Positions 35,347 through 42,933 of a stretch of 64,000 nucleotides of DNA are shown piece after piece. Positions within the stretch are counted from its first letter, which is position 1. Every line of letters begins with the position of its first letter. Made by a program: the position numbers and the translations under genes. The stretch comes from Latescibacteria bacterium UBA6620. Its GTDB lineage: Bacteria > Latescibacterota > UBA2968. The stretch lies in the NCBI GenBank assembly GCA_002433075.1, contig DJHM01000015.1, forward strand, positions 125,103 to 189,102, read 5' to 3'. Below the pieces are notes generated by a model. That model was given only the letters and a program-made list of their open reading frames with translations. It did no database searches and had not been told where the DNA came from.

Positions 35347-36849
35347 ATGGAATCCCTCGTCATCACACAAGATCCCACCCTGTCTTCCGAGCTGCGAAAA
35401 TTCCTCGAGGACGAAGGATGGCAGACCATTGGGTCGAACACGGTCGGTCCGGCGCGCAAGCTGCTCAATCGAGGTCTCGACCTGGTCGTCCTCGATGAAG
35501 CCAGCCTGACTGCCGCTGCACCCGAGCTCGGCCCCGAAATCGCCCAGCTGGAACACCCTCCGCACGTTTTCGCGGTCGTCTCCTCGTCGACCCCTCCACG
35601 CACCCCTGACCTCTCACCCGACGCCTACCTGAACGACCCTGTCGAGCGCTCCGACCTGAAGCGCGCGCTGTCGGGCCTGGTCAACGGACACCAAAGAGAA
35701 GAACAACGAATCCTTGGAAAATCGGCCGACATCCAGCAAGTTCGCCAGATCATCGACCAGATCAGCCCGACACCCGTCAACGTACTGATCACGGGTGAGA
35801 GCGGTACCGGGAAGAGCCTCATCGCCGAAGTCATCCACGAGCAGAGCCCTCAGGCGACGGGGCCGTTTCTGACACTCAACTGCGGTTCGATTCCCGAGAC
35901 GCTGCTGGAAAGCGAACTCTTCGGACACGAACGGGGCGCCTTTACAGATGCCCGCACGCGAAGGGAAGGCATCTTCGAGTCAGCCGACGGCGGTACGGTG
36001 TTCCTCGACGAGATCGGGGAGATGTCACTCTCCGCGCAGGTAAGACTCCTTCACGTTCTGGAAACGAAGCAGTTTTCAAGACTGGGCAGTAGCGCCACGG
36101 TCCGATCCGATGTGCGAGTGATCGCGGCCACGAATCAGGATCTGAGCCGGGCTGTTGCGGAAGGCCGTTTTCGCCGGGACCTCTACTATCGGCTGAAGGT
36201 CGTCGAAGTTCGTGTACCTCCGCTCCGCGCCCGCCCCGAAGACATTCAGGTTCTCGTGAAGAGATTTACAGGCACGATCAGCAAAGAACACGGCGTCCCG
36301 CCCGTAGAAATCCTTCCCGACGGAATGGAAGCCTTGCGCCGCTACCCGTGGCCGGGCAACATTCGCGAATTGCGGAATCTCGTCGAGCGTCTGATGGTTC
36401 TGTCCGTCGACCGTCGTGTGGACGGCCACCAGGTCGCCACCTATCTCCAAGATGATGATTACCAGCAGCCCCAGACCGACCGGGCGCTGCCCGTACATCT
36501 CGGGAAGACGCCCGAGGAATCCTCCCGCGATCTGCTCTACTGGGCGATCCTGGAGGTGGCCAAGGATATCAAGGAGCTCAAGGCCTACGTCCTGGGCCAG
36601 GGCACGGGTGGGGTTCAGCCGTTACCCGTCTACGAGCCCGACGGTCCGGTCATCGACCGCGGTACCGACGTCGAGTTCTCCGAAACGATTTCAGGGCCCG
36701 ACGACGACGTCAAACCGATGCGCGAGGTCGAACGAGAGGCCATCATTCACGCGTTGAGGGCCACGGACGGTCATCGGAAGCAGGCAGCCCGTCTGCTGCA
36801 TATGGCTGAGCGAACGCTCTACCGAAAAATCCGTCAGTACGGCCTGTAA
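35347..36849 (+). CDS. NtrC-type sigma54 activator with a degenerate receiver
   Basis: 500 residues: receiver-like domain (1-112), AAA+ sigma54-interaction module (about 120-350) and Fis-type HTH (about 465-500, 'HRKQAARLLHMAERTLYRKI'). The AAA+ module has Walker A 'GESGTGKS' (150-157) and Walker B 'GGTVFLDEIGEM'. In the receiver, Asp50 ('LVVLDEAS') remains, but the invariant Lys is replaced ('YLNDP') and the N-terminal acidic pair is reduced to one Asp. Phosphorylation is therefore doubtful. The sigma54-contact loop reads 'GAFTDA' instead of GAFTGA. About 60 extra residues link AAA+ and HTH. No histidine kinase is adjacent. Confidence 0.9.
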   Translation: MESLVITQDPTLSSELRKFLEDEGWQTIGSNTVGPARKLLNRGLDLVVLDEASLTAAAPELGPEIAQLEHPPHVFAVVSSSTPPRTPDLSPDAYLNDPVERSDLKRALSGLVNGHQREEQRILGKSADIQQVRQIIDQISPTPVNVLITGESGTGKSLIAEVIHEQSPQATGPFLTLNCGSIPETLLESELFGHERGAFTDARTRREGIFESADGGTVFLDEIGEMSLSAQVRLLHVLETKQFSRLGSSATVRSDVRVIAATNQDLSRAVAEGRFRRDLYYRLKVVEVRVPPLRARPEDIQVLVKRFTGTISKEHGVPPVEILPDGMEALRRYPWPGNIRELRNLVERLMVLSVDRRVDGHQVATYLQDDDYQQPQTDRALPVHLGKTPEESSRDLLYWAILEVAKDIKELKAYVLGQGTGGVQPLPVYEPDGPVIDRGTDVEFSETISGPDDDVKPMREVEREAIIHALRATDGHRKQAARLLHMAERTLYRKIRQYGL

Positions 36850-36953
36850 CCGTATCGCAGGTTTTCTGGAACCTTCCCCCCAAAGCTGAGTCTAATTCTG
36901 CGAACCTCCCGAAAAGTCGAATCATCCAAGATTGACGAAGGAGCCGTAGCGCT

Positions 36954-38423
36954 ATGCACCGGAAAACGATCTTCCCCATCGCTCTGATCATCATCACCCT
37001 CGCCGGATCCGTAGTGACCGTTGCACCTGTCGCGGCACTCTCCGATGACCAGGCCATCGCGCAGCTCAAAACCTTCAACCAGGCGTTTACGGCCATTGCC
37101 CAACGGGTCACGCCTAGCGTGGTCACCGTCACCACAAAACAGGTCGTAGAAACGCAGGGCCGTGGCCGGCAGGCACCCGACTTCATTCATCCCTTCTGGC
37201 AATTCCCCCAGCGAGACCAGGAGCGAGAGCGTTCAGGACTCGGTTCTGGCATCGTCATGAACCGGGACGGCTACATTCTCACGAACAACCACGTCATCGA
37301 CAACGCTGACGAGATCACGGTCGTGATGAGCGACAACCGGGAGTATATCGCCGAACTCATCGGAAAAGATGAATTGACCGACGTCGCCGTCATCAAAATT
37401 TCGGCCGAAGATCTTCAACCTGTCACAACCGGGAACTCCGACGACGTCAAGATCGGCGAATGGGTCCTGGCCATCGGGGCCCCCCTCGAACTACGCTCGA
37501 CCGTCACTTCGGGCATCGTGAGCGCGATCGGCAGATCCTTGAACATCATCCCCAATCAGCTCGCCGTGGAAAATTTCATTCAGACCGACGCCGCCATCAA
37601 CCCTGGCAACTCGGGAGGAGCGCTCGTTAACCTCGACGGCGAGCTCGTCGGTGTGAACACCGCGATCGCCACGCGCAACAGCGGGTTCGTCGGCTACGGT
37701 TTCGCGATCCCCATCAATCTTGCCCGAAAGGTTATGGACGACATCGTCGCGCACGGCGAAGTCCAGCGAGGTTACCTCGGTGTCAGCCTCCAGTCCGTCA
37801 CTGCTCGACAGGCCGATGCGTTTGGACTGGATCGGCCGCGGGGAGTCCTGATCGACCAGGTCCTCGGAGACACTCCTGCCGAACGCGCCGACATCCGAAG
37901 CGGGGACATCATCCTGGAAGTCGATGGTCAGGAAGTCGACCGTCCGAATGCGCTGCAAAGCGCCATCGCTCGGAAGCATCCTGGCGACTCTATCATCCTC
38001 AGGGTCCGTCGGGACGCCAGGAATATGAACATCGATGTGACGCTCGGGGCTCTGCCCGAACAGGCTGACCTTGCTCGACGAAGCCAGCCTACGGGCAGTG
38101 CGACGGAAGATGGGCTCGGCCTCACCGTGCACGACATCACCCCCGCGATCGCAGAATCATTCGGGTTGGATGCCGGCGGAGAGGGGGTCGTCGTCGTCGA
38201 AGTCACACGAGGGCCCGGGAGGGATGCGGGATTCCGCAAAGGAGATGTGATTCTCAGCGTCCGGCAGGGTGCAGTAGATCTGCGCATCCAGGGCGTGGAG
38301 GATTTCCGGGAGGCCTTTCAGGCGCTCGAGCGGGGGCGGGCAGCGGCTTTTTCCGTGATGCGACGGAATCCGCGTAGGGGCACGGACCGCTATATGTTCT
38401 TGACGCCACGAATAGCTGATTGA
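36954..38423 (+). CDS. degP: HtrA/DegP-type periplasmic serine protease with two PDZ domains
   Basis: 489 residues. A signal peptide (about 1-29) is followed by a trypsin-like domain with triad His113 ('LTNNHVID'), Asp143 ('LTDVAVIK') and Ser220 ('NPGNSGGAL'). PDZ1 (about 270-365, 'RGYLGVSLQSV', 'GSPAERADIRSGDIILEV'-like) and a more divergent PDZ2 (about 380-485) complete it. The length and two PDZ domains fit DegP-class envelope quality-control proteases. It is 104 nt after the sigma54 activator and ends at a bidirectional terminator shared with xerD. Confidence 0.94.
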   Translation: MHRKTIFPIALIIITLAGSVVTVAPVAALSDDQAIAQLKTFNQAFTAIAQRVTPSVVTVTTKQVVETQGRGRQAPDFIHPFWQFPQRDQERERSGLGSGIVMNRDGYILTNNHVIDNADEITVVMSDNREYIAELIGKDELTDVAVIKISAEDLQPVTTGNSDDVKIGEWVLAIGAPLELRSTVTSGIVSAIGRSLNIIPNQLAVENFIQTDAAINPGNSGGALVNLDGELVGVNTAIATRNSGFVGYGFAIPINLARKVMDDIVAHGEVQRGYLGVSLQSVTARQADAFGLDRPRGVLIDQVLGDTPAERADIRSGDIILEVDGQEVDRPNALQSAIARKHPGDSIILRVRRDARNMNIDVTLGALPEQADLARRSQPTGSATEDGLGLTVHDITPAIAESFGLDAGGEGVVVVEVTRGPGRDAGFRKGDVILSVRQGAVDLRIQGVEDFREAFQALERGRAAAFSVMRRNPRRGTDRYMFLTPRIAD

Positions 38424-38442
38424 TCCCTTCGACAGAAACACA

Positions 38443-38480
38443 AAGGGGCCCCGACGATGTCGCGTCGAGGGCCCCTTTTC
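38443..38480. terminator. Bidirectional intrinsic terminator between degP and xerD
   Basis: AAAGGGGCCC / GGGCCCCTTT plus an inner CGACG / CGTCG pair with one bulged A and loop ATGTCG gives a 15-bp stem. It has TTTT on the plus strand and, symmetrically, TTT on the minus strand. It lies between the convergent stops of degP and xerD. Confidence 0.85.
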
Positions 38481-38497
38481 ATTTCCCACAACAAGTC

Positions 38498-39418
38498 CTA
38501 AGCACGAGGATGGAACGAACGATGCACTTCCTTCAGATATTCCCGGTCGATATGAGTGTAAATCTGGGTGGTCGAGATGTCTGCGTGGCCAAGCATTTCC
38601 TGGACGGCCCGAAGATCTGCCCCGCCCTCCAGCAGGTGGGTCGCGAACGAATGTCTAAGCGTATGCGGGCTCACATCCTTCTCGATGCCCGCACGCTTCA
38701 CGTGCCCCTTGATGATTTTCCACACCCCCATCCTTGACAGCTGACCGCCGCGGAAGTTCAGGAACAGCGAATGAGGCGATGAAGGACCGGTAAGCGATTC
38801 CCGCGCCCCCCCGATGTAAACCGAAAGCCAGGACCTCGCATCCTCGCCAATGGGCACGATCCGTTCTTTGTTCCCCTTTCCGATGACCCGGATGACCTCG
38901 AGATCCAGCAGTAACTGCTCAGGCACCAGGTCGACCACCTCTGTCACGCGCAAACCAGCCCCGTACATCGTCTCAAGCAAGGCGCGATCGCGCGTACCGA
39001 GTGCAGTACTCGTATCCGGTGCCGCCAGCAGACGATCCATTTCCGAGACGGTCAGGACTTTCGGGAGTTTCCGACCCACCTTCGGGGGCGACAGATGGTC
39101 GGTCGGTGTTTCCGTTGCCAGGCCTTCCGCGTTCAGGAATCTGTGGAACATTCGAATCGCCGTCAGACTCCGCCCCACACTCGAAGATGCAAGACCGATG
39201 TCAGAAAGCGAACGAAGATGATCGGAGATGCGGTTCGGAGGAATGGAGGCCAGGTCGTCCACCCCCTCGCGGGCGAGCGCATTCAAGTACCGAACCAGAT
39301 CCCTCCCATACGCTTCCACCGTGTGACCGGACAGACCACGCTCCAAACCGATGTGATCGAGGAACAGATGGAGGCTTTCCTGCAATCGGCCCGCCGGAAC
39401 GGAAACGTCCAGTGTCAA
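38498..39418 (-). CDS. xerD: Tyrosine recombinase XerD
   Basis: 306 residues. It has a SAM-like core-binding N-domain (about 12-100) and a catalytic domain with Arg157 ('GAGLRVTE'), Lys181 ('GKGNKERIVPI'), His252 and Arg255 ('PHTLRHSFATHLLEGG'), His278 ('MLGHADISTTQIYTH') and Tyr287. The size and lack of integrase extras fit the housekeeping XerC/XerD that resolves chromosome dimers at dif rather than a phage integrase. No dif site was recognised nearby. Its ATG overlaps the ogt stop by 4 nt. Confidence 0.93.
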   Translation of the reverse strand: MTLDVSVPAGRLQESLHLFLDHIGLERGLSGHTVEAYGRDLVRYLNALAREGVDDLASIPPNRISDHLRSLSDIGLASSSVGRSLTAIRMFHRFLNAEGLATETPTDHLSPPKVGRKLPKVLTVSEMDRLLAAPDTSTALGTRDRALLETMYGAGLRVTEVVDLVPEQLLLDLEVIRVIGKGNKERIVPIGEDARSWLSVYIGGARESLTGPSSPHSLFLNFRGGQLSRMGVWKIIKGHVKRAGIEKDVSPHTLRHSFATHLLEGGADLRAVQEMLGHADISTTQIYTHIDREYLKEVHRSFHPRA

Positions 39419-39906
39419 AACAGGTTACCCTGTGGCTGTTCCAGATCCAACAACGCTCGCTTCCAACCAAGACCATACGCGAACCCGGTCAGATCTCCTG
39501 ATGTAGACACGACCCGGTGACACGGCACCAGGGGGGGAAAGGGATTCTGACCCAGCGCCGCTCCCACCGCTCGCGCGCCGTAAGGCCGTCCAAGACGCTT
39601 CGCGATTCCGCCGTAGCTTTCCGTGCGGCCGTAGGGGATCGACCTGACGGTCTGCCACACGTCTTGTTGGAACGGTGTAAAGCATGAAAGATCGAGAACG
39701 GGAAACTCTAAACGTTCACCCTGGAAGTATCGCTCGAGAAGATCCATCGTCTCTTCCTCTCCTCCCGACACTCGAGCGCCCGTCATCTGGCAGGTAGGTT
39801 GTCTGTCCTCCTCGCCAAAGCGGATCTCCTCGAGTTTGCATCCGTTCCAATCGACGTAAACAGTACCCAGCTCCGTTTTCAGCACGGTAGTTCGATGCGG
39901 TGTCAT
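39415..39906 (-). CDS. ogt: Methylated-DNA-protein-cysteine methyltransferase
   Basis: 163 residues. The C-terminal DNA-binding/active domain has 'PYGRTESYGGIAKRLGRP', 'ARAVGAALGQNP' and the acceptor Cys129 in 'PLVPCHRVV'. The N-domain is short and Ada/Ogt-like without extra zinc cysteines. It removes O6-alkyl groups from guanine in a suicide reaction. It directly abuts uvrC with no intergenic base and overlaps xerD, giving a repair/recombination operon. Confidence 0.94.
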   Translation of the reverse strand: MTPHRTTVLKTELGTVYVDWNGCKLEEIRFGEEDRQPTCQMTGARVSGGEEETMDLLERYFQGERLEFPVLDLSCFTPFQQDVWQTVRSIPYGRTESYGGIAKRLGRPYGARAVGAALGQNPFPPLVPCHRVVSTSGDLTGFAYGLGWKRALLDLEQPQGNLF

Positions 39907-41778
39907 CTATTCTCCGAGTGCCGTGGCGATGTCCGCGGCTAGCTTGGGTCCCACTCCTTCGACCCTGCCGATCTCCTCCTCCGTCGCTTCTCTCAATCGT
40001 TTCATGGACCCGAAGTGACGCAACAACGTCTTGCGACGTTGCGGTCCCACACCCCCGATTTCATCGATCTCGGAGTGGAGAGTCCGCTTGGATCGGACTT
40101 TACGATGATAGGACACTGCGAAGCGATGTGACTCGTCGCGCAACTGCTGCAAGAGCCGAAGAGATGCAGACGTCTTAGGGATGTTCTGAGGGTCTGCGTG
40201 CCCGGGCAGGTAGACTTCCTCCAATCGTTTGGCGAGTCCGATCACGGGCTGGTCCTCGATGTCCAGGCTCCGCAGGGCGTGGACCGCGCTCGACAGTTGG
40301 CCCTTTCCACCGTCGACTAGGAGCAGATCCGGAAACGCATCCCCCTCTTGTTGGAGCTTCTCAAATCGGCGAGTGACCACTTGACGCATCATCGCGAAAT
40401 CGTCCGAGCCCTCGATGCCGGTGATCTTGTAGTGCCGATAGTTCCTTTTCGACGCCCTTCCATCGATGAACGTTACAACGGAAGCGACCGGGTCGCTGCC
40501 CTGGATGTTGGAGATATCCATCGCTTCGATCCGCCTGGGCGGGTCGTCCAAGTGAAGATCCCGTTGCAGGGCGGTCACCGAAGCCGGTATCTGAGCTTTC
40601 CTGTTCTCCCGTTTCAGACGGCGCTCCGACAGAAGGATACCCGCGTTGTTTTCCGCCATCCGAAGAAGCTGTGCCTTGTTTCCTCTCTGCGGAACGTGCA
40701 GGACAACCGCCCCTACCGCCCGGCTTTCCAGCCAGTCCGAGATCGTGCCTGCATCCTCGGGCTTACTCGGTAGATAGATCTCGCGCGGGACGAAGGACGC
40801 TGTGAGATAAAAGAGACGCAGAAAGGAAGACACGACCTCCGCCGCCGAAGCCTCCAGTACCCCGCCCAGAAAATAGTGCTGGCGACCGATCAGCCGTCCC
40901 TCACGCACTTCCATCACGACACCGCACGCCTCGTCGTCTTCTCTAGCGACCGCAATCAGATCCCAGTCGTCCGAGTTTTGCGAGACGACCTTCTGACGAT
41001 TTGTCACCTGCTCGAGCGCTTCCAGCCGATCTCGGTAGATGGCGGCTTCCTCAAAACGCAGGGCCTCTGATGCGCTCTCCATCTGCCCTCGCAACAGCGC
41101 GGCGACCTGTGAGCGACGACCCGTGAGGAAAAGCACCGCATCATCGATCAGCTTCCGGTAGTTCTCCACGCTGATCAGTGCTTCACACGGTCCATCGCAT
41201 CTCCCGATTTCGTAGTCGATACACAGGCGAACGTTCTTGTTCGGAAGATCGAAATCGCAGCTGCGGACACGGAAAAGCTTGTGCATCACTTTCAGCATCT
41301 TCCGCATCGCTTTTACGTCGGTGTAAGGGCCGAGGTAGCGTCCCCCATCCTTCTCGACGTCGCGTGTCACGATAATTCTGGGAAAGGTCTCTTCTGTGAT
41401 CTTGATGAAAGGGTATTTCTTGTCGTCTTTGAGGGTAATGTTGTAGCGGGGCTTGTGAGACTTGACCAGGTTCGCCTCAAGCATCAAGGCCTCCCGGTCT
41501 GAATCGGTTACGATGTATTCAACTTCGCGGACATTCGACACCAGAGCCAGAAACTGCCCTCTTCCATCGAACGCCCGAGGTGTGAAATAGGAACGAACAC
41601 GGCTACGCAGCGACTTTGCTTTCCCGATGTAGATGATCTTGCCTGCCGAATCGCGCATCAGGTAGACGCCAGGTGCACGCGGCAAAAGCTCGAGTGTTTC
41701 TTTCAGCCGCTCCGCCGAGTCCCTGCGGTCGATCCGAACGTTGACCGCATCGATACCCTTCGGTAGATCCTCCAACAT
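39907..41778 (-). CDS. uvrC: UvrABC excinuclease subunit C
   Basis: 623 residues. It has a GIY-YIG nuclease domain ('PGVYLMRDSAGKIIYIGKAK'), a UVR motif that contacts UvrB ('FEEAAIYRDRLEALEQV'), a C-terminal RNase-H-like nuclease ('IEAMDISNIQGSDPVASVV', 'LLVDGGKGQLSSAV') and tandem helix-hairpin-helix motifs at the end. It makes both incisions in nucleotide excision repair. The ATG at 41778 has GAGGTGA upstream. The 5' end overlaps the 3' end of a small coupled gene by 76 nt. Confidence 0.96.
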   Translation of the reverse strand: MLEDLPKGIDAVNVRIDRRDSAERLKETLELLPRAPGVYLMRDSAGKIIYIGKAKSLRSRVRSYFTPRAFDGRGQFLALVSNVREVEYIVTDSDREALMLEANLVKSHKPRYNITLKDDKKYPFIKITEETFPRIIVTRDVEKDGGRYLGPYTDVKAMRKMLKVMHKLFRVRSCDFDLPNKNVRLCIDYEIGRCDGPCEALISVENYRKLIDDAVLFLTGRRSQVAALLRGQMESASEALRFEEAAIYRDRLEALEQVTNRQKVVSQNSDDWDLIAVAREDDEACGVVMEVREGRLIGRQHYFLGGVLEASAAEVVSSFLRLFYLTASFVPREIYLPSKPEDAGTISDWLESRAVGAVVLHVPQRGNKAQLLRMAENNAGILLSERRLKRENRKAQIPASVTALQRDLHLDDPPRRIEAMDISNIQGSDPVASVVTFIDGRASKRNYRHYKITGIEGSDDFAMMRQVVTRRFEKLQQEGDAFPDLLLVDGGKGQLSSAVHALRSLDIEDQPVIGLAKRLEEVYLPGHADPQNIPKTSASLRLLQQLRDESHRFAVSYHRKVRSKRTLHSEIDEIGGVGPQRRKTLLRHFGSMKRLREATEEEIGRVEGVGPKLAADIATALGE

Positions 41779-42134
41779 ACCGTATCACCTCGAGGCACGT
41801 AACACAGCTGGACGAGATCGCCCTGCTCTGTCATCACAGCGTAGTAAGTCCTGGACGAACAGTCATCCGCCCAGAATGCCCCTACATCGGAAACTCGATA
41901 CCACCGGCCGCGCCATTCGAATCGGTGGGACGCAAGTTGTCCGGCCTTCGCTCGGTCTTCGTAGGCGGGAATCCGGATGGTTTCGTGCGCAAAACTCGAC
42001 CGACGATCCAGAAAACGGGCACTTCGGTAAACCTGGAGCACCTGATCCTTCGCGAGCGGCCGAGGGTGGAAAGATCGGCGTGCAATCCGGCGACGACGCT
42101 TGGGCCAGGGTAAAAGGCGACCAAACCAACCCAT
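41703..42134 (-). CDS. Small basic hypothetical protein overlapping uvrC (DUF6504-like)
   Basis: 143 residues from ATG 42134, which lies 2 nt after the phosphodiesterase stop. A basic N-terminus ('PWPKRRRRIARRSF') leads to 'HRFEWRGRWYRVSDVGAFWA' and 'TYYAVMTEQGDLVQLCYV'. This W-R-G-R-x-Y-R-V pattern recalls DUF6504-type proteins that occur near DNA-repair genes. The frame continues 76 nt into uvrC, so its last about 25 residues may not be conserved. It is either a real coupled gene of the repair operon or a fortuitous frame; the tight spacing and motif favour the former. Confidence 0.5.
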   Translation of the reverse strand: MGWFGRLLPWPKRRRRIARRSFHPRPLAKDQVLQVYRSARFLDRRSSFAHETIRIPAYEDRAKAGQLASHRFEWRGRWYRVSDVGAFWADDCSSRTYYAVMTEQGDLVQLCYVPRGDTVCWRIYRRVSMRSTFGSTAGTRRSG

Positions 42135-42136
42135 CC

Positions 42137-42634
42137 TCACAAGTCTACGATCTCCACGGTCATCGTGCTCAGGTCGAGGAAAGCCACAGTGGATCGATCC
42201 GTCGTCCACCCACCCGTTTCACCGGGATTGATCACGAGCGTCTCACCCTCCCGAACATCAACATTGTGAGTATGCCCGTAGATGATCACATCGTAGGCCC
42301 CACTCGCTGCCAGGGCATCGACCTCGTCGGGCTCGTGCAGCATCAGAAACTGTTTATTCTGGTGCTCGAATCGGTAGGGCGCCCGATGGATCGGACCCAA
42401 TTTCTCAAACATGGCCCTGAGACCGAATTTTTCGCCGTCGTTGTTCCCAAAAACCCCCACCATCGGGGCATTCAAATCGGCCATCCAGCCCGCATTAAAG
42501 GGTGCAATATAATCTCCGGCGTGAAGCAGTAACCCGATCTGCCGATCATTAAAGAGACGTACGGCCGCAAGAACCGCGTTTTTGTTATCGTGGGAGTCCG
42601 CCATCACGCCCACAAGACTCGGATTTAAGGCCAT
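42137..42634 (-). CDS. YfcE/MJ0936-type metallophosphodiesterase
   Basis: 165 residues of calcineurin-like phosphoesterase fold. It has 'MADSHDNKNAV' (metal ligands Asp and His), 'LLLHAGDYIAP' (Asp), 'GVFGNNDGEK' (Asn), and 'IIYGHTHNVDVREGETLVINPG' split as 'GHTH' and 'NPGE' (His ligands). It should hydrolyse phosphodiesters with Mn or similar metals; the substrates of the family are poorly defined. The start has GGAGTG upstream. It is first gene of the operon that continues into uvrC, ogt and xerD. Confidence 0.9.
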   Translation of the reverse strand: MALNPSLVGVMADSHDNKNAVLAAVRLFNDRQIGLLLHAGDYIAPFNAGWMADLNAPMVGVFGNNDGEKFGLRAMFEKLGPIHRAPYRFEHQNKQFLMLHEPDEVDALAASGAYDVIIYGHTHNVDVREGETLVINPGETGGWTTDRSTVAFLDLSTMTVEIVDL

Positions 42635-42703
42635 TGATCACTCCAAGCGTTTTATAAACAGAGCATTATGTAAACTTCCCAATCCTTCCGATGCCTCTTT
42701 CCG

Positions 42704-42719
42704 TGTGTTCCGGAACACA
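42704..42719. promoter_or_regulatory. 16-bp perfect palindrome, candidate operator
   Basis: TGTGTTCCGGAACACA is self-complementary over all 16 bases. It lies 70 nt upstream of the phosphodiesterase-uvrC operon start and about 110 nt upstream of the divergent promoter for the PilZ-like gene. Size and symmetry fit a dimeric regulator site. It has no loop, so it is not an RNA hairpin. The rest of 42635-42933 holds a 7-bp hairpin at 42800-42819 and the plus-strand promoter. Confidence 0.45.
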
Positions 42720-42828
42720 TCAGTTCGGGCAGGAATAGGATAGTTTGCGCGTTGGGAAGAGGGTCTGACGAACTTACGACGGTCGGGAATGGGTGTCAAC
42801 CGAGCCCCAGGTGGCTCGGGGAATACGA

Positions 42829-42857
42829 TTGACAAATTTCTTTCATTCTAGTAACGT
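42829..42857 (+). promoter_or_regulatory. Sigma70-type promoter of the PilZ-like gene
   Basis: TTGACA (42829-42834), 17-nt spacer, TAACGT (42852-42857). Transcription from near 42864 gives a leader of about 70 nt. Confidence 0.5.
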
Positions 42858-42933
42858 GTTTCGGATGTACCCTAACCCCTTTATATTCAGTGGGCTTAGG
42901 TAGCCAGTTCGACTGGAGATCGAAGAGCGAAGG

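Noticed and set aside
38498..39418. Phage integrase or mobile-element boundary
   Set aside because: The recombinase has XerD length and motifs, is embedded in a repair operon by 4-nt overlap with ogt, and no att-like repeats, tRNA target or phage genes are near it.
42800..42819. Terminator hairpin CCGAGCC/GGCTCGG
   Set aside because: No U-run on either strand, and it lies upstream of both divergent genes, so it cannot terminate either.
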